A stretch of 64,000 bases of DNA, from assembly GCF_001548115.1 (NCBI RefSeq), contig NZ_AP014821.1, positions 1,178,001 to 1,242,000 of the forward strand, written 5' to 3'. The position numbers were made by a program, and so were the translations under genes. Numbering within the stretch: position 1 is the first letter of the stretch; every line of letters starts with the position of its first letter. The notes below the pieces were generated by a model, which saw only the letters and a list, made by a program, of their open reading frames with translations, did not search any database and was not told the DNA's origin. Below are positions 44,511 through 52,755 of this stretch, piece after piece. Origin of the DNA: Geminocystis sp. NIES-3709. GTDB lineage: Bacteria; Cyanobacteriota; Cyanobacteriia; Cyanobacteriales; Cyanobacteriaceae.

Positions 44511-45335
44511 TTAAGACTTAATGAATTCGAGCAGATCGGCATTAATCTGATCTGCATTCGTTGTGGGCATACCGTGAGGAAAACCCTTATAAGTTTTCAA
44601 TATTGAGCCTTTCACCAACTTGGCGCTCAGTGGGGCAGAGTCAGCGTAAGGGACAATCTGGTCATCATCTCCGTGCATAATTAAAGTCGGCACCGTGATC
44701 TTTTTTAAGTCCTCTGTGAAGTCTGTTTGGGAAAAGGCAACGATACCATCATAGTGTGCCTTAGCACTGCCCATCATGCCCTGTCGCCACCAATTCTGAA
44801 TCACCCCCTGAGAGACTTTTGCACCCGGACGGTTGTAACCGTAAAATGGGCCAGTCGGTACATCCAGATACAATTGAGCTCGGTTGGTCGCTACTTGGAC
44901 TTGGTAGTCGTCGAATACTTCTTTAGGCAACCCACCGGGATTCGTTGGACTCTTTACCATCAGTGGCGGCACTGCACTAATGAGAACAGCCTTAGCAACA
45001 CGACTTTCACCATGTCGTGCAATATAACGTGTAACCTCACCACCACCGGTTGAGTGACCTACATGAATGGCATTCTCTAAATTAAGATGTGCAGTGAGTG
45101 CCGCAAGGTCATCAGCGTAGTGATCCATATCGTGTCCGTCACTGATTTGACTAGAGCGTCCGTGACCTCGCCGATCATGGGCGATGACCCGATAGCCATG
45201 ATTTAAGAAGAACATCATTTGCGCGTCCCAGTCATCAGAGGAAAGAGGCCAACCATGGGAAAAAACGATCGGTTGACCGTTGCCCCAATCTTTGTAGAAA
45301 ATTTCTGTGCCGTCTTTCACTGTGATTGTGCTCAT
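44511..45335 (-). CDS. Alpha/beta hydrolase (cofactor-free haloperoxidase/esterase type)
   Basis: A 274-residue serine hydrolase. Oxyanion region [26 protein letters not shown], nucleophile elbow [12 protein letters not shown] (Ser in GHSTG), the acid in [11 protein letters not shown] and the base in GFPHGMP complete a Ser-Asp-His triad. It resembles non-heme chloroperoxidase-like proteins that are really esterases or perhydrolases. Base composition near 50 percent GC contrasts with about 33 percent around it, pointing to transfer from a proteobacterium or similar. It lies alone among decayed toxin-antitoxin genes, with no apparent partner. Confidence 0.9.
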   Translation of the reverse strand: MSTITVKDGTEIFYKDWGNGQPIVFSHGWPLSSDDWDAQMMFFLNHGYRVIAHDRRGHGRSSQISDGHDMDHYADDLAALTAHLNLENAIHVGHSTGGGEVTRYIARHGESRVAKAVLISAVPPLMVKSPTNPGGLPKEVFDDYQVQVATNRAQLYLDVPTGPFYGYNRPGAKVSQGVIQNWWRQGMMGSAKAHYDGIVAFSQTDFTEDLKKITVPTLIMHGDDDQIVPYADSAPLSAKLVKGSILKTYKGFPHGMPTTNADQINADLLEFIKS

Positions 45336-45580
45336 ATGTTTTTTCCAATAGATTGTTTAAGAGGGGACTAGCAACTCGTTGATAACCAGTCTTAAGAATA
45401 CCAACTGCATTCCGAAAAAGCTGTATTAATTATTTCTCTTATGAATTTTTATTCATTGCTTTTATCCTAAAGCCATTACTATTTTCTGTCAATATTTTTC
45501 GCAAATTTCTTAATAATTCTATAGTAAAAAAAATAGGGAGGGCAATGCCCCTCACACCATCACAAATGTAATCGCATTAT

Positions 45581-45712
45581 TTATAACAAATTAACAAATT
45601 CTTCTACTGTTAAATTCGCATCATTGAAAATATTTTTTAGAGTTTCATCTTAAGAATTTCTTTGCTAAGATAAGAGATTTTAACCCTTTTACCTTCTGGA
45701 TTTTTATTGATC
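45581..45712 (-). pseudogene. HicA-like toxin C-terminal relic
   Basis: The minus strand gives KNPEGKRVKISYLSKEI, then after a frame change ETLKNIFNDANLTVEEFVNLL and a stop. A basic loop followed by GTLKxILRxAxLTxEEFxxLL is the usual C-terminus of HicA mRNA interferases. The conserved His and N-terminal half are missing and no HicB antitoxin is present. The gene is dead. Confidence 0.5.
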
Positions 45713-45756
45713 TATTATCTTAACTATATTATTTATTTTATTATAATTTTTTCAGC

Positions 45757-46112
45757 TCATTGAATAAATAGTTTACTTTGTTCGATTAAAATGCTGACAT
45801 CATCATCACTTAGTTGTCTTTCATTATCTATACTATAATCTCCTTGAGTTCTTTTATCTTGAGTATCAATTAGATAACGATGAAATTCAAGGGGTACAAT
45901 TCCTTTTTTGGCAAATTCTTTCCCAAAAGCTGAAATTATGGCAGAGTGACTAGAGAAACTCATTTCTTTCGTCCATAAAAAAGCCTGTGCAATATAAAAC
46001 TATAATATGCTCTTGCTCCTGCAAAATTATAGAGTTGATTTTGAGCTAAAATTTCCGATGCCGTTAAACTTTCTTTAGCTTTTTCTATCAATTTATAAAC
46101 TTCTAATTTCAT
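45757..46112 (-). pseudogene. HEPN-domain toxin of a HEPN/MNT pair, frameshifted
   Basis: The first frame (46112-45960, 50 residues) reads KLEVYKLIEKAKESLTASEI ending in [18 protein letters not shown] and a stop. Shifting frame there restores [20 protein letters not shown], which runs on as [20 protein letters not shown] to a stop at 45757. The restored order (SRAYYxMFYxAQAxL, then FSSHSAVIxxFGxxF) is a PF05168-type HEPN protein. Such proteins are ribonuclease toxins paired with an MNT antitoxin. The start ATG overlaps the antitoxin end by ATGA when the latter's frameshift is also repaired. So the unit is a former toxin-antitoxin operon. Confidence 0.75.
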
Positions 46113-46419
46113 ATCACTATTCCTTCTTTTTTGACATTTTGCAAAAATGGGTTATTTCCTTGATTAAATTTTTCTAAAGAAATAAAACTACATCATAATC
46201 GAGGCTAATTTTAGCTATAATATCTCCAGTTCTATCTATTTCTTGATAAGGATTAATATTTGTTTTTAAAACCACTAAAATATCAATATCTGAATCTATT
46301 TGAGCATCTTTTCTTGCTTGAGAACCATATAAAATAATTTGTTCTAATTGCTCACGATATAAGTTAATTAGAGATTTTTTTATTTGACTAAGAATTTCTT
46401 TTAATTGAGGATGTCTCAT
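46109..46419 (-). pseudogene. MNT-domain nucleotidyltransferase antitoxin, 3' frameshift
   Basis: Open from 46419 to 46174 as an 81-residue protein with the intact catalytic signature GSQARKDAQIDSDIDILV (GSxARxD...DxDxD). It then stops early after DYDVVLFL. In the next frame the expected C-terminus continues, FISLEKFNQGNNPFLQNVKK, then EGIVI, ending at 46109 where TGA overlaps the HEPN start. The break, near 46176-46182, lies in a T-rich run. MNT proteins AMPylate and silence HEPN toxins. The core is intact, so the short form might keep some activity; more likely both genes are decaying. Confidence 0.75.
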
Positions 46420-46590
46420 TTTTTTTTAATAAATTGGATGAGATAAAAAACTATTATTAAAATCTATTTCTTTGAATCTGCGATCTCTTTTTTTGAATTA
46501 ACCATTTTCTTTCCTTACCTTAGTAATAACATCAGCAAGAGGTTTTGACTGATTCTTTCATCTAAACGAACTAGATAAATAGGCAAATAC

Positions 46591-46664
46591 ATTATGGTTA
46601 AAGTTTGACAAGTAATAAAACAACTTAGAATTTGTAATTTTGTAGGAATATAGTTAACATTCTA
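46591..46664. repeat. 74-base direct repeat, copy 2
   Basis: Partner of 44026-44099, same orientation. It runs from GGTTAAAGTTTGACAAG to the 3' end of the CAP-domain gene. The order of this repeat relative to the nucleotidyltransferase copy is reversed compared with copy 1, so one simple tandem duplication does not explain both. Confidence 0.7.
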
Positions 46665-47174
46665 TGGATTTTGTCCTTGATAATTTCCGGGAGGATTATA
46701 GTTGCAAACCCAAATCTCAAATTTGTTTGAACGAGCTACTCCACAACCTACTGTCGTCGTGTTTTTCCAAATCACTTGAGTATAGTGACCTACATCTGCC
46801 CAATTACCAGTAGTAGAAACGTTAGGAAATGTGCCATTTTTAAAATACTTTATTTCACTCCCCCAAGCGTTGACGACTTCTGATGGTGTTGCTTGTTTTC
46901 CACTAATCCAAAAGATATTTTCCCCATAACTATTATTTGGGCGATGATAAATATTACCACCTTGACTTGCTAACTGATTTGCCCAATCCTGAGCAGTTTG
47001 TGCTAGTTGATTTGACCAACTTAAAGGGGGCGCTCCAACTTTTTCTCGCCATTGATTATGAGTGTTTACTATTTCTTGATTTATGGATTGAGAAAAAACT
47101 TTGTTAGTTGGTGAAATGGCGATCGCTACTGAAATTAATAAAATTAGCTCCCTATTGATAAACAATTGATTCAT
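46662..47174 (-). CDS. Secreted CAP/SCP-domain protein
   Basis: A 170-residue protein with a hydrophobic N-terminal signal (LILLISVAIAISPTNKVFSQ) and one CAP domain: EIVNTHNQWREKVGAPPLSW, AQDWANQLASQG, GENIFW (catalytic-like Glu), VVNAWGSEIKYF, HYTQVIWKNTTTVGCGVA and WVCNYNPPGNYQGQNP. It resembles plant PR-1 more than bacterial YkwD. It is exported to periplasm or medium; the activity of CAP proteins (lipid binding, proteolysis) is not settled. It lies beside the decayed toxin-antitoxin region and carries a cluster of expected cysteines (2 visible). Confidence 0.9.
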   Translation of the reverse strand: MNQLFINRELILLISVAIAISPTNKVFSQSINQEIVNTHNQWREKVGAPPLSWSNQLAQTAQDWANQLASQGGNIYHRPNNSYGENIFWISGKQATPSEVVNAWGSEIKYFKNGTFPNVSTTGNWADVGHYTQVIWKNTTTVGCGVARSNKFEIWVCNYNPPGNYQGQNP

Positions 47175-47565
47175 AAAAAATTCTGTATATCAGTTTTGAA
47201 AGGGTTATATGATTTTATTATAAGAAATTAGTTGATAATTTTTTGACAAATCAAATCTCATCGCAATATTATATTTAATTTTTTTTTAAATTACAAAAAT
47301 TGTTGGATAACTTTAATGGTGATACTTCCAATGACTTTATTTTATTCGTGATGGTTGTATGATGAAGGATAATAAGGAGGAATTGAATACACCTCGATCG
47401 ATTTTAAACAACTTCGATGTGAATAAATAGAAGTAAATTTAAGTAAACAAGATTGACCCATCAGATAAAAAAATTGATAATCTAAGTAATTAGTGAATAG
47501 TTAATTTTCGTAATTTCTAATTTCTAATTCCTAATTCCTAATTCCCTACTTCTAATTCCTAATAT
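47175..47565. other. Intergenic stretch with short tandem repeats before hlyD
   Basis: About 390 bases between divergent genes. The last 55 (47510-47562) are TAATTCC/TAATTTC heptamers, seven or so copies, ending 3 bases before the hlyD-like ATG. Heptameric short tandem repeats are common in cyanobacterial spacers. No gene or clear promoter pair is visible. Confidence 0.65.
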
Positions 47566-49296
47566 ATGACTAACAGCAACGGCAAAACCACAAATATAGA
47601 TCCTTTATTACAAGCTCAAGGGAATTCTCTCAATGGTAATCAAAAAAATTCTGATACCGCCATTAACCTAGATATTTCTGAATTTGAAAAAGACGTTATT
47701 CTTAAACCATCTCCTATTTGGTCACGGACTATGGCATGGAGTATTATGGGAGTGACAGTATTTGCTATTGGTTGGGCAGCGATCGCCAAAATAGAACAAG
47801 TTGTAACGGCTCAAGGACAGTTAAAACCCAAAACTACTGTCAAAGAAATTCAAGCACCTTTAAGTGGTGTTGTAAGACAGGTTAATGTAGAAGACGGACA
47901 ACGGATCAAAAAAGGTGATTCATTGTTAATATTTGATTCAGAAGCAACGGAAGCAGAATTAGAATCTTTTCAAAAAATTAGAAATTCTTTAATACAAGAA
48001 AATAAATTTTATCGTACTTTAATTAATTCAGAAATCACTCCAGCACAAGTACAAGAAGCAATCTCAGAGTTAAAATTGCCTCCAGAAATAGAAGCGTTAG
48101 CCTTAAATCGGGCAGAATTAGTGGCAGAAAATAAACTTTATCAAATCCAGTTGGCAGAAGGTGGAGATAGTATTGATACCTTAAAACCAGATCAAATTGC
48201 CCGACTACAAGCGGCTTTTGCTGAGTTAAATTCTCGCTCTGGTGCGGCAAAATTGGAAACTCAACAATTGGAAAAACAACTTATTCAAAATAGAGTGAAG
48301 TTACAAGATGCTCAAAAGCAATTAATAAACGATCGACGAGTATTAGAAGAAATTGATAAACGTAATCAAGATTCTGTGATTGAAGCAGAGGAAAGTTTGC
48401 GTATTGATCAAGAAATATTAGATAGTATTCAACCTTTATCAGAGGAAGGTGCTTTAGCTAAAATTCAAATTGAACGACAAAAACAACAAGTACAAGACAG
48501 AAAACGAGATTTAGTCGATCGAAAATCGAATGGTACGATCGAATATGAAAACCAAAAACAACAAGTAGAAACTCGTTTAGCGGAAATTGAACAACTTAAG
48601 GAAGAAGAAGCCCGTTTGAGTCTTACTATCAACCAAGCCGAACAACAATTTCAGAATACTATTGCGATTACAGAAAAAGATGTGCGCGATCGTATGGCAG
48701 TCAATAGTCAGAGAATAGCAGAATTAGACAGTCAAATCAATAAAGTTATCGTTGATAATGAAAAACGTATAGCGGAAGTTAGTAGTCAGATCAGTAGTGC
48801 TAAACAAACTATTAAATATCAAGAATTAAAAGCCCCTGTATCTGGTACAGTATTTGACTTACAAGCGGGAGTCGGATTTGTGCCAAAAAGTGGACAATCG
48901 GAATCATTGCTTAAAATTGTACCGGATCCCGGTCCTGATAATCCGTTGATTGCAGAAGTTTATGTAACGAATCAAGACATCGGTTTTGTACAAGTCGGAC
49001 AAATTAGTGATGTGCGTATCGACTCTTTTCCTTATAGTGAATTTGGAGATATAAAAGGCAAAGTGTTCTTTGTTGGTTCAGATGCACTACCACCTGATCA
49101 AATTTACAATTTTTATCGTTTTCCTGTCAAAGTAGAATTAGATGCACAACAATTAGTAATTAGAGGAGTGCCAGTTGTCTTACAGTCGGGGATGTCTATA
49201 AGTGTTAACATCAAAGTTAAGGAAAATCGCACTGTGTTAAGTCTGTTTACCGAATTATTCACCAAGAAAGTCGATACTCTCAAACAAGTAAGATAA
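47566..49296 (+). CDS. HlyD-family type I secretion membrane fusion protein
   Basis: A 576-residue periplasmic adaptor linking an inner-membrane ABC exporter to an outer-membrane channel. One membrane segment (about residues 62-82, WSIMGVTVFAIGWAAIAKI), a lipoyl half-domain (VKEIQAPLSGVVRQVNVEDG), a long coiled coil (about 125-400), the second lipoyl half (YQELKAPVSGTVFDLQAG), and a beta-barrel ending (VDIRIDSFPYSEFG-like, VVLQSGMSISVNI). No ABC transporter gene lies next to it. It may export the RTX protein at 24383 or the neighbouring repeat protein, but that is only proximity. It starts right after a heptamer array. Confidence 0.92.
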   Translation: MTNSNGKTTNIDPLLQAQGNSLNGNQKNSDTAINLDISEFEKDVILKPSPIWSRTMAWSIMGVTVFAIGWAAIAKIEQVVTAQGQLKPKTTVKEIQAPLSGVVRQVNVEDGQRIKKGDSLLIFDSEATEAELESFQKIRNSLIQENKFYRTLINSEITPAQVQEAISELKLPPEIEALALNRAELVAENKLYQIQLAEGGDSIDTLKPDQIARLQAAFAELNSRSGAAKLETQQLEKQLIQNRVKLQDAQKQLINDRRVLEEIDKRNQDSVIEAEESLRIDQEILDSIQPLSEEGALAKIQIERQKQQVQDRKRDLVDRKSNGTIEYENQKQQVETRLAEIEQLKEEEARLSLTINQAEQQFQNTIAITEKDVRDRMAVNSQRIAELDSQINKVIVDNEKRIAEVSSQISSAKQTIKYQELKAPVSGTVFDLQAGVGFVPKSGQSESLLKIVPDPGPDNPLIAEVYVTNQDIGFVQVGQISDVRIDSFPYSEFGDIKGKVFFVGSDALPPDQIYNFYRFPVKVELDAQQLVIRGVPVVLQSGMSISVNIKVKENRTVLSLFTELFTKKVDTLKQVR

Positions 49297-49579
49297 TATA
49301 CTCTCCCTCTTTTTTCACCACCAACCCGCAAGTATAACCTGAGTTCGAGAAAAAATCTTTGATGTAGGTAGGTTTTAGGCTTTCGGTTTTAGGTTCTAAA
49401 AATACAAAATCTGATTGAATTATTTAATTAAATTAATGTAAGTAAAATCAATTGTTAACAGTTTTTGATCAATTATTTGCCTAATTCCTAACAAGTAATA
49501 CCTAATACATTGTTATTACCTATATATTTTACATCGAACTGAGGTAAGTATAGGAGGGGCTGGTGCATAAATCCTGTTT

Positions 49580-51286
49580 CTATACGATCGCTTCAAAGGC
49601 TATTCCTTCTAAAATAAAATCAGGGTATTGTGTCATTACTTGATCTTTTTCTGTTTCTGCTACATAAATATAGCTACCATTATTGTTGAAACGATAAAAA
49701 TCAATTCCTTTGTTTGCATCCCCATCAAAAGCATAAAAAGCAATTCCTTCTTCCACAAATTCAGGATTATTTTCCCGAATGCTTATACTTTCCGCTTCTG
49801 TTGCATACAAATATGCTCCTTTTTTTTCCGTGTTTTGAAAACGATTGAAAGCAATTAAATCATCTTTCTGCTGAAGAGATACACGAAAGGCACTTCCTTC
49901 ATCGATAAAATTAGGCTCATTTTGTAATATGTTTTGTCTTTCTTCTTCTGCGACAAAAATGTATCCACCATTTCCTGTCCGAAAACGATAAATAGTATCA
50001 TTTAACAAACTATCTGATGTTGTATTACCATTTTTGACCATTGTCTCAATGTCTTCAGGGATTACATTTTTATCATAAAATGTCTCTAATTCACGATTTT
50101 TGACGGTAGGATTTGCTTCATGGAAATCAGAGCCAAAGTATTTGTATGTATCAAAATCTCCATCAATATAACCATATTCCCAACCTAAATAAGTATAATT
50201 ATTAGTATCGACAGAAACACTGAAGTTACTATCTGATTGGGCATCATAATAGTTGGTTAATGCTATCGTGCCTTTTAAATCACTATATTCTCCTAATTCT
50301 ACTCCTTCGATATAGTATTTCCCTTTAAATCCTGCTTCATTGGTGTCAAGATAATAGTCAAAATATTCTTCTATTTGGTAGTAATTAGCAGGTGCATAAA
50401 TATAACCACTGTAGTAGTCTTGGCTAGTGTCATTTTTATCTCCACTATAGTAGTAAGTGAAAGTATATTTAGCAAACTCATTATTAAGATCTATTTCTGT
50501 CGTATTGTCAAAATAAATTCCATCTTCCCAGTTATAATGTTGATAAGCATCCCCAGATTCTGAACCTAAACCTTCATTACCATAGGCGGATAAGTTATAA
50601 AGATCACCATAACCAGTATCAGAATCATGATAGTTCGTGATATAAACAGAATTATCAGAATCACTACTGTACCACTCGATCGAATCAATCAAATTAATAG
50701 TATAGTAGCCACTATTATCTGTCGAATTACTGAATCCTTCTAAAATCTGACCTTCAGTATATGTATTTTCTGAAGTATAACCATAACCTGAATAAAAATC
50801 ACCGTTACCGTAATAATAGGTAAACTCGTAATACTGAACAAAATAACGTTCATAATCTAAATCAACTTCAATAGAATTATTGAAATATTGATTTTCTTCG
50901 TTCTCATTATAACTATATATCCAACCAGATTCTGAACCTAAACCGTCATCACCATAGGCATCTACCATATTGGTTTTACCAAAACCACCATCATCATCAT
51001 AATAGGTAGTGATATAAATAAAATTGTCAGAATCATTGTACCAATCGATCGAGTCAATCAAGTCAATTGTATAGTAACCACTATTATCTGTCGAATTGGT
51101 GAATCCTTCTAAAATCTGACCTTCGGTATATGTGTTTTCAGCAGTATAACCATAACCGGAGTAAAAATCACCATTACCATAGTTATAGGTAAATTCATAA
51201 TATTGACTAACATGAGGTTCATCGTCTAAATTAACCATTAAATCATTATCTTGAGTCAAAAACATTCTCGATCGTTGATCTTCCAT
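49580..51286 (-). CDS. Tyrosine-rich repeat protein with C-terminal RFxNxxxGxYxYxA repeats
   Basis: A 568-residue acidic protein. Residues about 25-270 hold two close copies of a unit with YYEFTYNYGNGDFYSGYGYT, TYTEGQILEGF, NSTDNSGYYTIDLIDSI and YGDDGLGSESG. A third, diverged unit (about 270-400) begins YTFTYYYSGDKNDTSQDYYS. The last 130 residues have three ~45-residue repeats with RF...GGYIFVAEEER, KGAYLYATEAE and NGSYIYVAETE, like DUF5648 surface-protein repeats. No signal peptide is seen, so export by type I secretion is plausible given the neighbouring adaptor. The function is unknown; no enzymatic motif is present. Confidence 0.75.
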   Translation of the reverse strand: MEDQRSRMFLTQDNDLMVNLDDEPHVSQYYEFTYNYGNGDFYSGYGYTAENTYTEGQILEGFTNSTDNSGYYTIDLIDSIDWYNDSDNFIYITTYYDDDGGFGKTNMVDAYGDDGLGSESGWIYSYNENEENQYFNNSIEVDLDYERYFVQYYEFTYYYGNGDFYSGYGYTSENTYTEGQILEGFSNSTDNSGYYTINLIDSIEWYSSDSDNSVYITNYHDSDTGYGDLYNLSAYGNEGLGSESGDAYQHYNWEDGIYFDNTTEIDLNNEFAKYTFTYYYSGDKNDTSQDYYSGYIYAPANYYQIEEYFDYYLDTNEAGFKGKYYIEGVELGEYSDLKGTIALTNYYDAQSDSNFSVSVDTNNYTYLGWEYGYIDGDFDTYKYFGSDFHEANPTVKNRELETFYDKNVIPEDIETMVKNGNTTSDSLLNDTIYRFRTGNGGYIFVAEEERQNILQNEPNFIDEGSAFRVSLQQKDDLIAFNRFQNTEKKGAYLYATEAESISIRENNPEFVEEGIAFYAFDGDANKGIDFYRFNNNGSYIYVAETEKDQVMTQYPDFILEGIAFEAIV

Positions 51287-51432
51287 AGATTTTTGTCTTT
51301 TAATTAAATTAAATCTATTTTTATTTTAGATAGACTTATGACTATTGTTACTTTTTTAAAGATAAATTTAATGGTTAACTATTTATTGCTATATAATAAA
51401 GTTTAGCTTTCGTTAGCAGAATAGAAAAAAGA

Positions 51433-52755
51433 ATGGATGAGATCTTCGATGCTGATATTGCTACTTCCGCTCAAATACTTAAGCTCGATCGAATTTTTAT
51501 TTTAAGATTTAAGTACAATAGTTTTTCTCATCAACATCTGACACCGTTAATTCCTTTAGCCGAAGTAGAAGTCGTTTATAATTGGCAAAAAAATTCTCAA
51601 GATTCTATCCCCAAAAAAATTATTTCTTATTCATTATCCGAATCTCCTTTAACTTGTTATGGATGGCAACAAGCACCGTATTTCACCAAAATTAGTAATA
51701 AAAAACAATTAGAGGAACTTAATATTGATCAAGATATTTTAGAAGTTTTTAACTTAAAATTATTGGAGTCTTTATTAATTATTCCTCTTGTTTGTCAAAG
51801 AAATATTGATAATACAAAACCTCTAATAATAGGTTTATTGGTAATGGAAAATCATAAACCAAGACGATGGCAAATAGGAGATATTGAAACAGGAAAATGG
51901 ATGGCAAAACAAATCACTACTGCAATACTTAATCAACAAACCGTGGCAAAGGTACAATCTTTAGTCGATGAAAGAACGGCTCAACTTAAGGTTAGTCTTG
52001 AGGTACAGGCAAAGTTAGGGCAAAAAATGCGAGATTATATTGAAGAATTAAAACGTTTAAATATAATTAAAGATGAGTTTATTGCTAGTCTTAGTGATGC
52101 CTTAAAAACACCATTATCTAATATGAAAATGGGTATAAAAATGCTAAAATTGCGGAATAAAAATGAGTCAATCATTCGCTATTTAGATATAATTGAAGAT
52201 GAGTGCGAGAAAGAAATCAATTTAGTTAGTAATCTTTTAACGTTGCAAGAGTTAGAATCAAATAAATTAACTATTGAACCAAAAAAAATATATTTACAAC
52301 CTTTATTAGATGATTTATATAATTCTTTTTCTCAAGAGTTACATTATAAAGAAATAAACTTAATTATTGAAAATAAACAAGATTATCTTTATACTGACTT
52401 AAATAGTCTTAGTTTGATTTTAAAAGAGTTACTTCGTAATGCTAGTAAATTTTCTGCCCAACAAACTAATATTATTTTGCGAATTTATACCCAGAAGTCT
52501 GATAATATTATCGAAATTAGTAATTATGGATGTACGATCGATCAAGAAGAACAAACACATATTTTTCAGCCATTTTATCAAGGTAAATCTGTAGCTAACG
52601 TAACAAATAGTGGTACAGGTTTAGGACTAGCTTTGGTAAAATCTCTTGTACAAAATTTAAACGGTATAATTAGTGTTTCTAGTGCTTCCATTGAAAAATC
52701 AGATAATTATATCAATACTTTTACTTTGACCTTTCCTCTACTATCGAATGAATGA
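51433..52755 (+). CDS. GAF-type sensor histidine kinase lacking the phosphoacceptor His
   Basis: A 440-residue protein with a GAF-like N-domain (about 20-165), a coiled linker and a HisKA/HATPase module. The H-box, normally (D)EFLxxxSHELRTPL, reads DEFIASLSDALKTPL here: Asp (D222) replaces the His. The N box (ELLRNASKFS) and the G2 box (SGTGLGLALVKSL) are well kept; the G1 box is weak (ISNYGCTID). So ATP binding is likely but autophosphorylation on this residue is not. It may be a pseudokinase or a phosphatase-only or scaffold protein. Its stop overlaps the ABC1 kinase start by ATGA, indicating tight coupling. Confidence 0.85.
   Translation: MDEIFDADIATSAQILKLDRIFILRFKYNSFSHQHLTPLIPLAEVEVVYNWQKNSQDSIPKKIISYSLSESPLTCYGWQQAPYFTKISNKKQLEELNIDQDILEVFNLKLLESLLIIPLVCQRNIDNTKPLIIGLLVMENHKPRRWQIGDIETGKWMAKQITTAILNQQTVAKVQSLVDERTAQLKVSLEVQAKLGQKMRDYIEELKRLNIIKDEFIASLSDALKTPLSNMKMGIKMLKLRNKNESIIRYLDIIEDECEKEINLVSNLLTLQELESNKLTIEPKKIYLQPLLDDLYNSFSQELHYKEINLIIENKQDYLYTDLNSLSLILKELLRNASKFSAQQTNIILRIYTQKSDNIIEISNYGCTIDQEEQTHIFQPFYQGKSVANVTNSGTGLGLALVKSLVQNLNGIISVSSASIEKSDNYINTFTLTFPLLSNE

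Noticed and set aside
44727-45053. 108-codon plus-strand frame
   Set aside because: Entirely inside the alpha/beta hydrolase gene on the opposite strand, which has a complete catalytic triad.
47510-47562. TAATTCC tandem heptamers as a possible regulatory array
   Set aside because: Short heptamer repeats are common in cyanobacterial spacers; no dyad or known operator is visible, so only described as a repeat.
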